Shown here: positions 7,123-14,995 of the stretch, piece after piece
Layout: each line of letters opens with the position of its first letter
Numbering within the stretch: position 1 is the first letter of the stretch
Assembly: GCA_041662785.1 (NCBI GenBank)
Contig: JBAZRW010000004.1
Location: 97,327 to 161,326 of the forward strand
Origin: Bdellovibrionales bacterium
GTDB lineage: Bacteria; Pseudomonadota; Alphaproteobacteria; UBA9219
Direction of reading: 5' to 3'
DNA: 64,000 nucleotides
Program-made: the position numbers and the translations under genes
Notes under the pieces: generated by a model
The model's database searches: none
What the model saw: the letters and a program-made list of their open reading frames with translations, nothing else
What the model was told of the DNA's origin: nothing

Positions 7123-8685
7123 TTAATACGCTCTTGCAAAGATAACGTCTAGCGTGGCGGGTTTGCCGGTTAGGACGCATACGCCTTCACGGCCATCCTG
7201 ATCGAACGGGATGCAGCGCACGGTCACGCCCAAAACGTCCAGCTTGGCCAGCGAGGTTTCATCGCCGCACCATTTGGCGCGGATAAAGCCTTGGCCGCCT
7301 GTAAAGCCGCCGTCCTCATCCTTGCTGAAATAGGCTTCGAACGCCGCCCAGTCCTTAATGTTGGAGACAAGGCGCGAGGCGCGGAAGGCCGCCGCCGTAT
7401 CGAACAGCGCTTGCTGAATCGTGGCCAGCTCTAGCCCGATGTTGCCGACAAACGTGCCGCGTTCGTCAAAGCGCTTGCCGTCTTCCAGCTTGTCGCGGCG
7501 CGTGACGCACACCTTGCCGCTGGCGATATCCTTCGCGCCAATCTCGACGATTAGCGGCGCGCCTTTCTTAATCCAGTCCCAACGCTTTTCGCTGCTTTGG
7601 ATATCGCGGGCGTCCACCTTGACGCGCAGAGGCGTGCCCTCCAGCGTTTCGTTGAGCAAATCGGCCTTTAGCTTTTCGCAGGCGGTCATAATTTCATCCT
7701 TGGGCGAATCCTCGCGCAGGATCGGGATAATCACAACCTGATAGGGCGCAACGCGTGGCGGCATTTTCATGCCGTTATCGTCGCCGTGAGTCATGACAAG
7801 CGCGCCAAGCAGCCGCGTGGACACGCCCCATGATGTCGTGTGGACATAGTCCAGCGAGCCTGTGCGGCTTTGGAATTGAATGTTGCAGGCTTTGGCAAAG
7901 CTGTGTCCCAGATAATGCGACGTGCCCGCTTGCAAGGCGCGGCCATCTTGCATCATCGCTTCGATGCAATAGGTGTTGACCGCACCCGGAAAACGCTCAG
8001 CCGCGATCTTCTCACCTGTGATAACTGGGACGGCCAAAACTTCCTCACAAAAGGCGCGGTACACTTCCAGCATTTGCTTTGTTTCATACATTGCGTCGTC
8101 TTTTGTCTCGTGCGCGGTGTGGCCTTCCTGCCAAAGGAACTCGGCTGTGCGGAGCAAAATGCGTGGCCGCATTTCCCAGCGCGACACGTTCGCCCATTGG
8201 TTCAAAAGAAGCGGCAGATCGCGATAGGACTGAATCCATTTGCTCATGGACTCGCCGATGATGGTCTCAGAGGTCGGGCGGATGATAAGCGGCTCTTCTA
8301 GCTCGCCATCAGGAACCAGCTTGCCGTCCGCGTTTTTCGTCAGGCGGTGGTGGGTGACAACGGCCATTTCCTTGGCGAAGCCCTCGACATGATCGGCCTC
8401 GCGTTGGAAGTAGCTCAGCGGGATATACAGGGGAAAATAATAATTCTCATGCCCCGTATCCTTAAACCGGCGATCAAGGTCATGCTGCATTTGCTCCCAT
8501 GTGCCGTAACCCCATGCTTTCAGGATCTGGCAGCCGCGCACGCCCGATAGCTCGGCAATGTCGCTGGCGCGCACGATCTTCTGGTACCACTCGTTATAGT
8601 TTTCCGCGCGGGTGGGCGAGATGGCGGTCTTGGGGGCTTTGGTGTTCATGGTTTTCATCACTTCATTAAAGGAAGGAATTACCAT
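7123..8685 (-). CDS. proS: Prolyl-tRNA synthetase, archaeal/eukaryotic type (ProS type 3)
   Basis: The 520-residue protein (starts at 8658 or 8649 are also possible) charges tRNA-Pro with proline. Class II motifs are visible: motif 2 around WEMRPRILLRTAEFLWQEGHTAH and motif 3 LVMTHGDDNGMKMPPRVAP. Short length, absence of the bacterial insertion domain and the ending DVIFARAY mark the archaeal/eukaryotic-type ProRS rather than the roughly 440-residue form usual in alphaproteobacteria. That type has a C-terminal zinc site of four Cys. Here WCGDETS and GVCVLTG keep only two of them, so the site looks degenerate. Its position upstream of lolC-lolD is the common alphaproteobacterial location, now split by the restriction-modification genes. 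Confidence 0.95.
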   Translation of the reverse strand: MVIPSFNEVMKTMNTKAPKTAISPTRAENYNEWYQKIVRASDIAELSGVRGCQILKAWGYGTWEQMQHDLDRRFKDTGHENYYFPLYIPLSYFQREADHVEGFAKEMAVVTHHRLTKNADGKLVPDGELEEPLIIRPTSETIIGESMSKWIQSYRDLPLLLNQWANVSRWEMRPRILLRTAEFLWQEGHTAHETKDDAMYETKQMLEVYRAFCEEVLAVPVITGEKIAAERFPGAVNTYCIEAMMQDGRALQAGTSHYLGHSFAKACNIQFQSRTGSLDYVHTTSWGVSTRLLGALVMTHGDDNGMKMPPRVAPYQVVIIPILREDSPKDEIMTACEKLKADLLNETLEGTPLRVKVDARDIQSSEKRWDWIKKGAPLIVEIGAKDIASGKVCVTRRDKLEDGKRFDERGTFVGNIGLELATIQQALFDTAAAFRASRLVSNIKDWAAFEAYFSKDEDGGFTGGQGFIRAKWCGDETSLAKLDVLGVTVRCIPFDQDGREGVCVLTGKPATLDVIFARAY

Positions 8686-8723
8686 ACGGCATTTTTGATC
8701 CGTTTTCTATACGCTTTTTGCGC

Positions 8724-9128
8724 TTATTTCGTCGGTTTCAGGCACAATACGGCCAGATTATCCTGCTGCGCATCGGAAAGGGGTTGGCCGTTGAACAGAA
8801 CCTTATCTCCCCGCAGGGTGAGCGTTCCCAGTTGAATGTCGTTCCTTGCCATGGCCGAGGCGGGCAGGGCGGAGGCGTCCATTTTCAAAAAGCTCATCAA
8901 ATCGACGGTAAGCGGGATGGTCAGTTCGTCCGGCAGGGCAAAGGTGTTAGAGTTATCCAAATCCGCAGGAACCACGGCTTTACCGTTCACGTCCACTCCA
9001 GCCTGATAGGCCATGTCGGCGCTGGGCGTGTGTTTGACAAGCTGCTGGCAAAACCGGTCATCGACGGCTGGCGCAGGGGCGGCGAGGGTAGAGACGCTCG
9101 TTATAGAAAATAAAACAAACACCGTCAT
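8724..9128 (-). CDS. Small exported protein, conserved hypothetical, start codon inside a repeat
   Basis: Taking the ATG at 9128, the product has 134 residues: a signal peptide MTVFVLFSITSVSTLA followed by APAPAVDDRFCQQL. The mature part contains VKHTPSADMAYQAGVDVNGK, PADL, and IPLTVDLMSFL, a pattern I associate with uncharacterised periplasmic proteins of alphaproteobacteria; I cannot name a function. The frame stays open upstream through the repeat to 9314, but those residues are translated repeat. The start codon and the next codons (ATGACGGTGTTT) coincide with the end of a palindromic repeat, so insertion may have supplied or replaced the start. It lies 154 bases after valS on the same strand. 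Confidence 0.6.
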   Translation of the reverse strand: MTVFVLFSITSVSTLAAPAPAVDDRFCQQLVKHTPSADMAYQAGVDVNGKAVVPADLDNSNTFALPDELTIPLTVDLMSFLKMDASALPASAMARNDIQLGTLTLRGDKVLFNGQPLSDAQQDNLAVLCLKPTK

Positions 9129-9250
9129 CGCGAGGCGCGAAAGCGCCGTGGCGATCCAGCTTGCCGCGCGTCCGCGCGGCAGAAGAGTCATATGCGCCGC
9201 AGACGCGGCGCAGCTGGATTGCTTCGTCGCATTTGCTCCTCGCAATGACG
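9123..9250. repeat. Complete CGTCAT...ATGACG palindromic repeat unit
   Basis: Runs from CGTCATCGCGAGGCGCG to GCTCCTCGCAATGACG with inner GGCGATCCAGC / GCAGCTGGATTG arms. It lies between valS and the small exported protein gene and contributes the start codon of the latter. Confidence 0.8.
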
Positions 9251-9282
9251 TTAAAAGGAAGAGGTTGTTTCTTAATCTCACC

Positions 9283-11931
9283 TTATCCCTCCAGTCCCTT
9301 TCGTGCGGCATCAAGCTTGGTGATCATAGAGGTTGCGTTTTCTTTGCGCTCGCGATGTTCGTCCAAGATTTCCTGAGGCGCGCGGGAGACGAAGTTTTCG
9401 TTCGCCATCTTGGCGTCCACCTTTTTAATCTCGTCCTGCCACTTCGCAATTTCCTTGGCGAGGCGCGCTTTTTCCTGCGCGATGTCGATCACGCCTTCCA
9501 AAGGCAGAATGAGCGTCGCTTCATCGACCACGGCTTGCGCGGCGTTCTTGGCTGCCGCATCCGTGAGAGTCATGTCGCTAAGTCGCGCCATCTTCTTGAT
9601 GATTGCGTCATGCGTGGCAAGGCGCGTTTTTGTCGTCTCGCTCGCTCCCTTGATCAAAAGCTTGATTTGCGCCCCTGCCGGAACATTCAGCTCGGCGCGG
9701 ACGTTGCGCACCGACGTGATCAAACGCGTGACCCAATTCATTTCCGCGCCCGCGTTTTTATCAATGGCGATAGAGGAAACAGGCCACGCGGTTGTGATCA
9801 AAAGCGTGCCGTCGCCGACGATTTGCTCCCACAATTCCTCGGTGATAAAGGGCATAAAGGGGTGCAGAATCTTTAGCATTTGCGCGAGCACCCACGCCGT
9901 CGTGGCCTTGGTTTCCGCCGCGATGGCCGCATCGCCGCCTTCGGCCAGCAAGGGCTTCGTGAACTCCAGATACCAATCGCAGAACGTGTTCCACACGAAA
10001 TCGTAAACCGCATGGGTGGCAAGGTCGAAGCGATAGGCGTCAAGATGCGCGGCCACGGAATCCGCCGCCGCCATCGTCTCGCCGATGATCCATTTGTTGA
10101 CGGTGTGCTGGGCGCTGGCGGGATCGAACGCGGCATCCCACGCGCAGCCGTTCATCTGGCAGAAACGCGCCGCATTCCACAGCTTGGTGGCAAAGTTGCG
10201 GCTGGTTTCGATGCGCGAGGTGGCAAGTTTAATATCGCGTCCCGGTGTGGACAGGTTCGCCAGCGTAAAGCGCAACGCATCGCAGCCATATTGGTCAATG
10301 GTGACCAAAGGATCGATGATATTGCCCTTTGACTTTGACATCTTCTGGCCTTTTTCATCGCGAACAAGCGCGTGGATATAAACCTTGCGGAAGGGCACAT
10401 CATCCATAAAGTGCAGGCCCATCATCATCATGCGGGCAACCCAGAAGAAGATAATATCAAAGCCCGTGACCAGCACATCGGTGGGATAATACCGCGCTAG
10501 CTCCGGTGTTTTCTCTGGCCAGCCCAGCGTCGAGAACGGCCACAGCGCGGAGGAAAACCATGTGTCCAAAACGTCTTCATCACGCGTGAGGGTAACTTTG
10601 TGGCCATGTTTTTGTTCAGCTTTCGCATGGGCTTCCGCTTCGTCATGCTCGACAAAGACGTTGCCTTCTTCGTCGTACCACGCGGGAATCTGATGCCCCC
10701 ACCAAAGCTGACGGCTGATGCACCACGGCTCGATATTGCGCATCCATGCGTAATAGGTGTTCGTCCATTGCTCTGGCACGAATTGGGTGCGGCCATCTTC
10801 AACGGCTTTCAGCGCGGGCGCGGCGAGTGTTTTGGCATCGCAATACCATTGTTCGGACAGCCACGGTTCAATGGGCACGCCAGAGCGGTCGCCATGCGGA
10901 ACCGTGTGAACGTGCGGCACGATTTGATCCAAAAGCTCAAGCGCCTCCATATCCGCAACGATCATCTTGCGGGCGGCAAAACGCTCCATCCCGCGATATT
11001 TTTCCGGCACGTCGTCATTCAGATGCGCGTGCGCGTCAAAGATGTTGATGATCTCCAGCTTGTGCCTTTTGCCGACGGCAAAATCGTTGAAGTCATGCGC
11101 GGGGGTGATCTTCACCGCGCCCGTGCCTTTTTCAGGGTCGGCGTACTCGTCGCCGATGATGGGGATAAGGCGTCCCACCAGCGGCAGCTTGACCCTCTTG
11201 CCGATCAGGTGCTTCAGCTTCTCATTTTCGGGATGAACGGCGACGGCGGTATCGCCCAGCATCGTTTCGGGGCGTGTGGTGGCGACGATGATAAACTCAT
11301 CTGTGCCTTCAATCGGGTATTTGAAGTGCCACAGGTTGCCTTTGACTTCCTTGGCCTCTACCTCCAAATCGGAAATGGCGGTCAGCATCTTGGGGTCCCA
11401 GTTCACAAGGCGGTTGTCTTTATAAATCAGCTTTTCATTATAGAGTTGCACGAAAACCTTGTTCACGGCCTTGTTCAGCGCGGGGTCCATCGTGAAGCGC
11501 TCACGCGGCCAATCGAGAGAAGCCCCCAGACGGCGCAGCTGCTTGGTGATTGTGCCGCCGGACTCGGCCTTCCATTCCCAGACTTTTTCCAAAAACTTCT
11601 CGCGCCCCATCTCACGGCGGCCAACATTGTTGCCTTGCGCGGCCAGTTGACGCTCCACCACCATTTGCGTTGCGATGCCCGCGTGATCCGTGCCCGGTTG
11701 CCACAGCGTGTCCTTGCCCTTCATGCGCTGATAGCGGATGAGCGTGTCTTGAATGGTAAAGGTAAGACCATGCCCCATATGAAGGCTGCCCGTCACGTTG
11801 GGGGGCGGGATCATGATGCAATAGGGTTCCGCCTTAGATGTTGGATCGCAGGCGAACGCGCTGGCCGCTTCCCACTTGGGATACCATTTGGCTTCGGTGG
11901 CGGCGGGGTCGTAATTCTTTTCGATAGGCAT
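9283..11931 (-). CDS. valS: Valyl-tRNA synthetase
   Basis: The 882-residue class I synthetase attaches valine to tRNA-Val. It has the HIGH-box equivalent PPNVTGSLHMGHGLT at about residue 43, the editing domain around DTAVAVHPENEKLKHLIGKR (about 225-245), KMSKSKGN near residue 528, an anticodon-binding domain with DWYLEFTKPLL, and the C-terminal coiled coil (last about 65 residues, starting LEGVIDIAQEKARLAKEI) typical of ValRS. Length and motifs are complete. It is divergent from the CoA-binding protein gene across a 90-base gap that must hold both promoters. Confidence 0.98.
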   Translation of the reverse strand: MPIEKNYDPAATEAKWYPKWEAASAFACDPTSKAEPYCIMIPPPNVTGSLHMGHGLTFTIQDTLIRYQRMKGKDTLWQPGTDHAGIATQMVVERQLAAQGNNVGRREMGREKFLEKVWEWKAESGGTITKQLRRLGASLDWPRERFTMDPALNKAVNKVFVQLYNEKLIYKDNRLVNWDPKMLTAISDLEVEAKEVKGNLWHFKYPIEGTDEFIIVATTRPETMLGDTAVAVHPENEKLKHLIGKRVKLPLVGRLIPIIGDEYADPEKGTGAVKITPAHDFNDFAVGKRHKLEIINIFDAHAHLNDDVPEKYRGMERFAARKMIVADMEALELLDQIVPHVHTVPHGDRSGVPIEPWLSEQWYCDAKTLAAPALKAVEDGRTQFVPEQWTNTYYAWMRNIEPWCISRQLWWGHQIPAWYDEEGNVFVEHDEAEAHAKAEQKHGHKVTLTRDEDVLDTWFSSALWPFSTLGWPEKTPELARYYPTDVLVTGFDIIFFWVARMMMMGLHFMDDVPFRKVYIHALVRDEKGQKMSKSKGNIIDPLVTIDQYGCDALRFTLANLSTPGRDIKLATSRIETSRNFATKLWNAARFCQMNGCAWDAAFDPASAQHTVNKWIIGETMAAADSVAAHLDAYRFDLATHAVYDFVWNTFCDWYLEFTKPLLAEGGDAAIAAETKATTAWVLAQMLKILHPFMPFITEELWEQIVGDGTLLITTAWPVSSIAIDKNAGAEMNWVTRLITSVRNVRAELNVPAGAQIKLLIKGASETTKTRLATHDAIIKKMARLSDMTLTDAAAKNAAQAVVDEATLILPLEGVIDIAQEKARLAKEIAKWQDEIKKVDAKMANENFVSRAPQEILDEHRERKENATSMITKLDAARKGLEG

Positions 11932-12021
11932 AGAAGGGATCCTGTACTTTTATAAATTGTTCACGGGTTTCAAGATAAAACGGAAAAGACCCCTAAGTCC
12001 ACCCGAAAGCAGGAGAAAACG

Positions 12022-12435
12022 ATGCCTTATCGCGATCTTTCCCACCAAGAAATCCTCGCCCTTATGGCCGATGTCCACACCATTGCTCTTGTGGGGGCCA
12101 GCGATAAGGAAGACCGCGCCAGCCACGGCGTCATGCGCTTTCTGCAAAGGCAGGGCTATCGCGTCATTCCCGTTAACCCAGCTTTGGCGGGGCGGGAGCT
12201 GCTCGGCGAGGTCGTTTACGCCAATCTGGCCGACATTGCCGAGCCTATCGATATGGTGGATATTTTCCGCAATAGCGAGGCCGCAGGCCCTATCACGGAC
12301 GAGGCCATCGCCAAGGGCGCAAAGGTCGTGTGGATGCAGCTGGAGGTTGTTAACGAACCCGCTGCCGAGCGCGCTCTGGCCGCTGGCCTAAGGGTCGTCA
12401 TGAACCATTGCCCCGCCATGGAGCTGGGGCATTGA
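12022..12435 (+). CDS. CoA-binding domain protein (YccU-like Rossmann fold)
   Basis: The 137-residue protein starts after AGGAG. It has the pattern of stand-alone CoA-binding proteins: TIALVGASDKEDRASHGVMR near residue 20, GYRVIPVNPALAG near residue 46, IDMVDIFRNSEAAG near residue 77, and the end VVMNHCPAMEL. The domain corresponds to the CoA-binding part of succinyl-CoA synthetase alpha. The biological role is not established; it may bind CoA or CoA thioesters in the cytosol. It is monocistronic and convergent with tetR. Confidence 0.85.
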   Translation: MPYRDLSHQEILALMADVHTIALVGASDKEDRASHGVMRFLQRQGYRVIPVNPALAGRELLGEVVYANLADIAEPIDMVDIFRNSEAAGPITDEAIAKGAKVVWMQLEVVNEPAAERALAAGLRVVMNHCPAMELGH

Positions 12436-12444
12436 GGGGGCGTC

Positions 12445-13113
12445 CTAGGCCGTTCTTTTGGGCGCGGGTTTTTCCGTGATCGCATAAGCCTTGCCGCTTG
12501 GCGTGAACGAGGCGAACAGCGCATCGATAGAGGCGGCATAAAGCCCGTCGCGGTGCTGCGACGGCGTGGCATACTCCGTGTCCAGATGCAAAAAACCGAA
12601 AAAGAGCCCCTGCAAAGCAGCCGCCGCTGTGGCGGGAGCCCATGGAGCGGCCAGTTGGCCGTTCTTTTCGGCCTGATGTAAAATACGGATTAGGCGATCA
12701 CGCACGCGATTACGCGATTCCGTGTTGCTGGCGCTTAGGGCTTGCATCTCGGCAACATATTCGCAGCGTTGTGTCAGGATGGTAAAAACACGCCGCCGCA
12801 TCGGATCGTTCAGCATGGCGTGAAGAGTCTCTAGCCCCGTTTTATGGAGAAGGCCCAAGGGGTCGTCGCTAGAGTCCTGAGCTAACCGCTCTAAAAGAGC
12901 CTCGTTGGGTGAGAAAACCTCGGTCGCCAAGGCCGTCAGCAAAGCCACCTTGTCCTTAAAATGCCAGTAAATCGCGCCGCGCGTCACGCCCGCAGTTTCT
13001 GCGATTTCCTGCAAGGACGCCCGCGCCACGCCGCGTTCGTAAAACACGGTTGTGGCCGCGGTCATAATGGCCTCACGGGTCTTTTGCGATGCTTCTTTTG
13101 TTTTACGGGCCAT
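12445..13113 (-). CDS. TetR-family repressor of the efflux operon (AcrR/TtgR-like)
   Basis: The 222-residue regulator has an N-terminal helix-turn-helix (about residues 10-55) with IMTAATTVFYERGVARASL and VTRGAIYWHFKDKVAL, the signature of the AcrR/TtgR/MtrR group that senses hydrophobic drugs. The C-terminal two thirds form the ligand-binding and dimer domain. It is divergent from the NodT-MFP-RND operon, and a near-palindromic operator of the AcrR type sits in that operon's promoter (13372-13393). A drug-induced derepression circuit follows from family knowledge; the ligand is unknown. A GC-rich repeat lies between its start and the efflux promoter. Confidence 0.9.
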   Translation of the reverse strand: MARKTKEASQKTREAIMTAATTVFYERGVARASLQEIAETAGVTRGAIYWHFKDKVALLTALATEVFSPNEALLERLAQDSSDDPLGLLHKTGLETLHAMLNDPMRRRVFTILTQRCEYVAEMQALSASNTESRNRVRDRLIRILHQAEKNGQLAAPWAPATAAAALQGLFFGFLHLDTEYATPSQHRDGLYAASIDALFASFTPSGKAYAITEKPAPKRTA

Positions 13114-13147
13114 TGGATGTTCAGGGGTTAGGGTTCAGAAAAATTAT

Positions 13148-13286
13148 CCTCCCCTTGCGGGAGGGTCGAAATTGCGTAGCAATTTCGGGGAGGGGTTAGA
13201 ATTTGATCAGGCATGACAGTTTGACCCCTCCCCGAAAAATTATCCCCCTTCGGGGTCTTATTTTTCGACCCTCCCGCAAGGGGAGG
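13148..13286. repeat. GC-rich nested inverted repeat
   Basis: CCTCCCCTTGCGGGAGGG followed by TCGAAA (13148-13171) is perfectly matched in reverse complement at 13263-13286. A second inner pair, TTTCGGGGAGGGGT and ACCCCTCCCCGAAA, is nested inside. A related element lies at 37026-37161. It sits between tetR and the efflux promoter and could block read-through. Confidence 0.75.
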
Positions 13287-13364
13287 GTGATTTTGACTTG
13301 TTTACTCTGTTAAAAGTGAACTGTTTTGGGGATAGTCTCTAGCCTTCCTTGATCATTTTTTCTC

Positions 13365-13394
13365 TTGACAAACATACATACATGAATGTATGTT
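13365..13394 (+). promoter_or_regulatory. Efflux operon promoter
   Basis: TTGACA at 13365-13370 is a perfect -35. TATGTT at 13389-13394 is a fair -10 with an 18-base spacer. The spacer is occupied by the TetR-type operator, so repressor binding would exclude RNA polymerase. Confidence 0.7.
13372..13393. promoter_or_regulatory. AcrR/TetR-type operator
   Basis: The 22-base site has perfect 8-base arms ACATACAT (13372-13379) and ATGTATGT (13386-13393) around ACATGA. It closely resembles the AcrR operator of Escherichia coli as I remember it and lies between the -35 and -10. The divergent TetR-family protein is the obvious ligand. Confidence 0.75.
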
Positions 13395-13473
13395 ATCAAC
13401 TGAATTCTTGAGGAGGATTTGAAATGCCGATGGATTGTTTGGTTAATTTTCTGTTAAAGTGCTTTACCTGCTT

Positions 13474-13508
13474 GGGAAATAGGTGCGCTATCAGGGCGCT
13501 TTTTTCCC
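13474..13508 (+). other. Possible leader hairpin before nodT
   Basis: GGGAAA (13474-13479) can pair with TTTCCC (13503-13508), and GCGC (13485-13488) with GCGC (13496-13499), with a T-run inside the right arm. It lies between an ideal Shine-Dalgarno/ATG pair (13411/13424) and the ATG of the lipoprotein signal peptide (13535). It could be an attenuator or chance. Confidence 0.3.
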
Positions 13509-13534
13509 GACCCCATCCCGCGAAAGACTATAAC

Positions 13535-14995
13535 ATGATGAAATTCAACACTGTTTTTCTTTCGTCTTGGCTTTTGGCCGCTTTGCCTCTTTTGGGCGGT
13601 TGCGCCGTTGGCCCAGACTTTAAAACGCCGGAGGCTCCGACTGTCGCTTCCTATGGCGAAAACGGGATGCCAAAGGCCACGGCTGGTGCCAAAACCTCGC
13701 TGGGCGGCGTTCAACGCTTTTTGGCGGGCGGCGATGTGCCTGCCGCGTGGTGGACTTTGTTCGAATCCGCGCCGCTCAACGATTTGATCACGCAAGCTGT
13801 TAAAGCCAACCCGTCGCTGGAAGCCGCCCGCGCCTCTCTTCGAGTCGCGCAGGAAACGGCGACGGCAAGCTACGGCGGCTTTTTCCCATCACTGGATGGC
13901 AGCGCCTCGGACAATCGCAAAAAAACGTCGGCGGCAGGGCCATATACGCTGTACAACGTCGGCGTTTCTGTTTCCTATACGCCCGATATTTTTGGCGTGA
14001 CGCGTCGCACGACCGAGGCGGCGGATGCCGCCGCCACCGCGCAGCGGTTCGAGCTTGAGGCCGCCTATTTGACGCTGACGGATAATGTTGTCACGACGGC
14101 GGTACTAGAAGCCTCGCTGCGTGAGCAGATCAAGGCGACACAAGAGATCATTGCCGCGCAGAAAAAACAGTTAGAGCTGACAAAAGCGCAGCTGGACGCC
14201 GGCGCTATTGCGGCGCCTGCCTATCTGGCGCAAGCGGCTACCGTCTCGGCCAGCGAAACGGCACTTCCTCCGCTTGAAAAGCAATTGGCGGCCTCGCGGA
14301 ATTTGATGGCGGTGTTGCTAGGGCGTTTCCCCAGCGAAGGCGTAGGCGCGACCTTCACGTTGGCTTCGTTCAAGCTGCCCAGCGATTTGCCGCTCACGTT
14401 GCCCTCCAAACTGGTGGAGCAGCGCCCCGATATCCGCACCGCGCGCGCCAATCTGGAAGCCGCCAATGCCGAGATCGGTATCGCGATGGGCGCAATGCTG
14501 CCGCAGTTTCCTTTGACGGCTAGCTATGGCGTGAGCGCGGGCGAAATCGCCAGCCTGTTCACGCCCGGCACGGCTTTGTGGGGGCTGGGTGCGGGCTTGC
14601 TGCAACCACTCTTCAAAGGCGGCGAACTCCTGCACAAAAAACGCGCCAAAGAAGCCGCTTTTGATGCCGCTGCCGCGCAGTATCGCGCCACCGTTCTGGC
14701 CGCCTTTCAAAACGTTGCCGATAGCCTGAAAGCTTTGGAGAGTGACGCCGCTTCGCTGAAGGCGCAACTGGCGGCTGAACAAGCCTCGGCCCAGTCGCTT
14801 GCGCTAACGGAAACGCAATTCAAGGCGGGCGCGATCAATTACGTCGCCCTTCTGGCCGCGCAAAGCTCTTATCAAACCGCCAAGATCGCGTTGATCAAGG
14901 CTAAGGCCTCACGCCTGTCCGATACCGCCGCTTTGTTTCAAGCGCTGGGCGGCGGCTGGTGGGGACGGACAGCAGAAAACGGAGAAGCCCAATGA
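13535..14995 (+). CDS. Outer membrane efflux lipoprotein, NodT/OprM family
   Basis: From the ATG at 13535 the product has 486 residues: a lipoprotein signal peptide ending in LPLLGGC, then AVGPDFKTPEAP, a hallmark of the NodT/OprM start. Two TolC-type repeats follow, with long helices rich in Ala/Gln/Leu and LVEQRPDIRTARANLEAANAEIG near residue 300. It forms the trimeric outer membrane channel of a tripartite pump. The same frame is open from an ATG at 13424, which has a perfect AGGAGG 7 bases upstream; that start would add 37 unusual residues before the signal peptide, so the true start is uncertain. The stop overlaps the MFP gene (ATGA). Confidence 0.92.
   Translation: MMKFNTVFLSSWLLAALPLLGGCAVGPDFKTPEAPTVASYGENGMPKATAGAKTSLGGVQRFLAGGDVPAAWWTLFESAPLNDLITQAVKANPSLEAARASLRVAQETATASYGGFFPSLDGSASDNRKKTSAAGPYTLYNVGVSVSYTPDIFGVTRRTTEAADAAATAQRFELEAAYLTLTDNVVTTAVLEASLREQIKATQEIIAAQKKQLELTKAQLDAGAIAAPAYLAQAATVSASETALPPLEKQLAASRNLMAVLLGRFPSEGVGATFTLASFKLPSDLPLTLPSKLVEQRPDIRTARANLEAANAEIGIAMGAMLPQFPLTASYGVSAGEIASLFTPGTALWGLGAGLLQPLFKGGELLHKKRAKEAAFDAAAAQYRATVLAAFQNVADSLKALESDAASLKAQLAAEQASAQSLALTETQFKAGAINYVALLAAQSSYQTAKIALIKAKASRLSDTAALFQALGGGWWGRTAENGEAQ

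Noticed and set aside
9129..9314. 62-residue extension of the small exported protein
   Set aside because: It is translated palindromic repeat and would bury the signal peptide.
10600..11955. 451-codon plus-strand open frame opposite valS
   Set aside because: It is the antisense of a clearly complete valS and has no family motif; high GC coding regions give long antisense frames.
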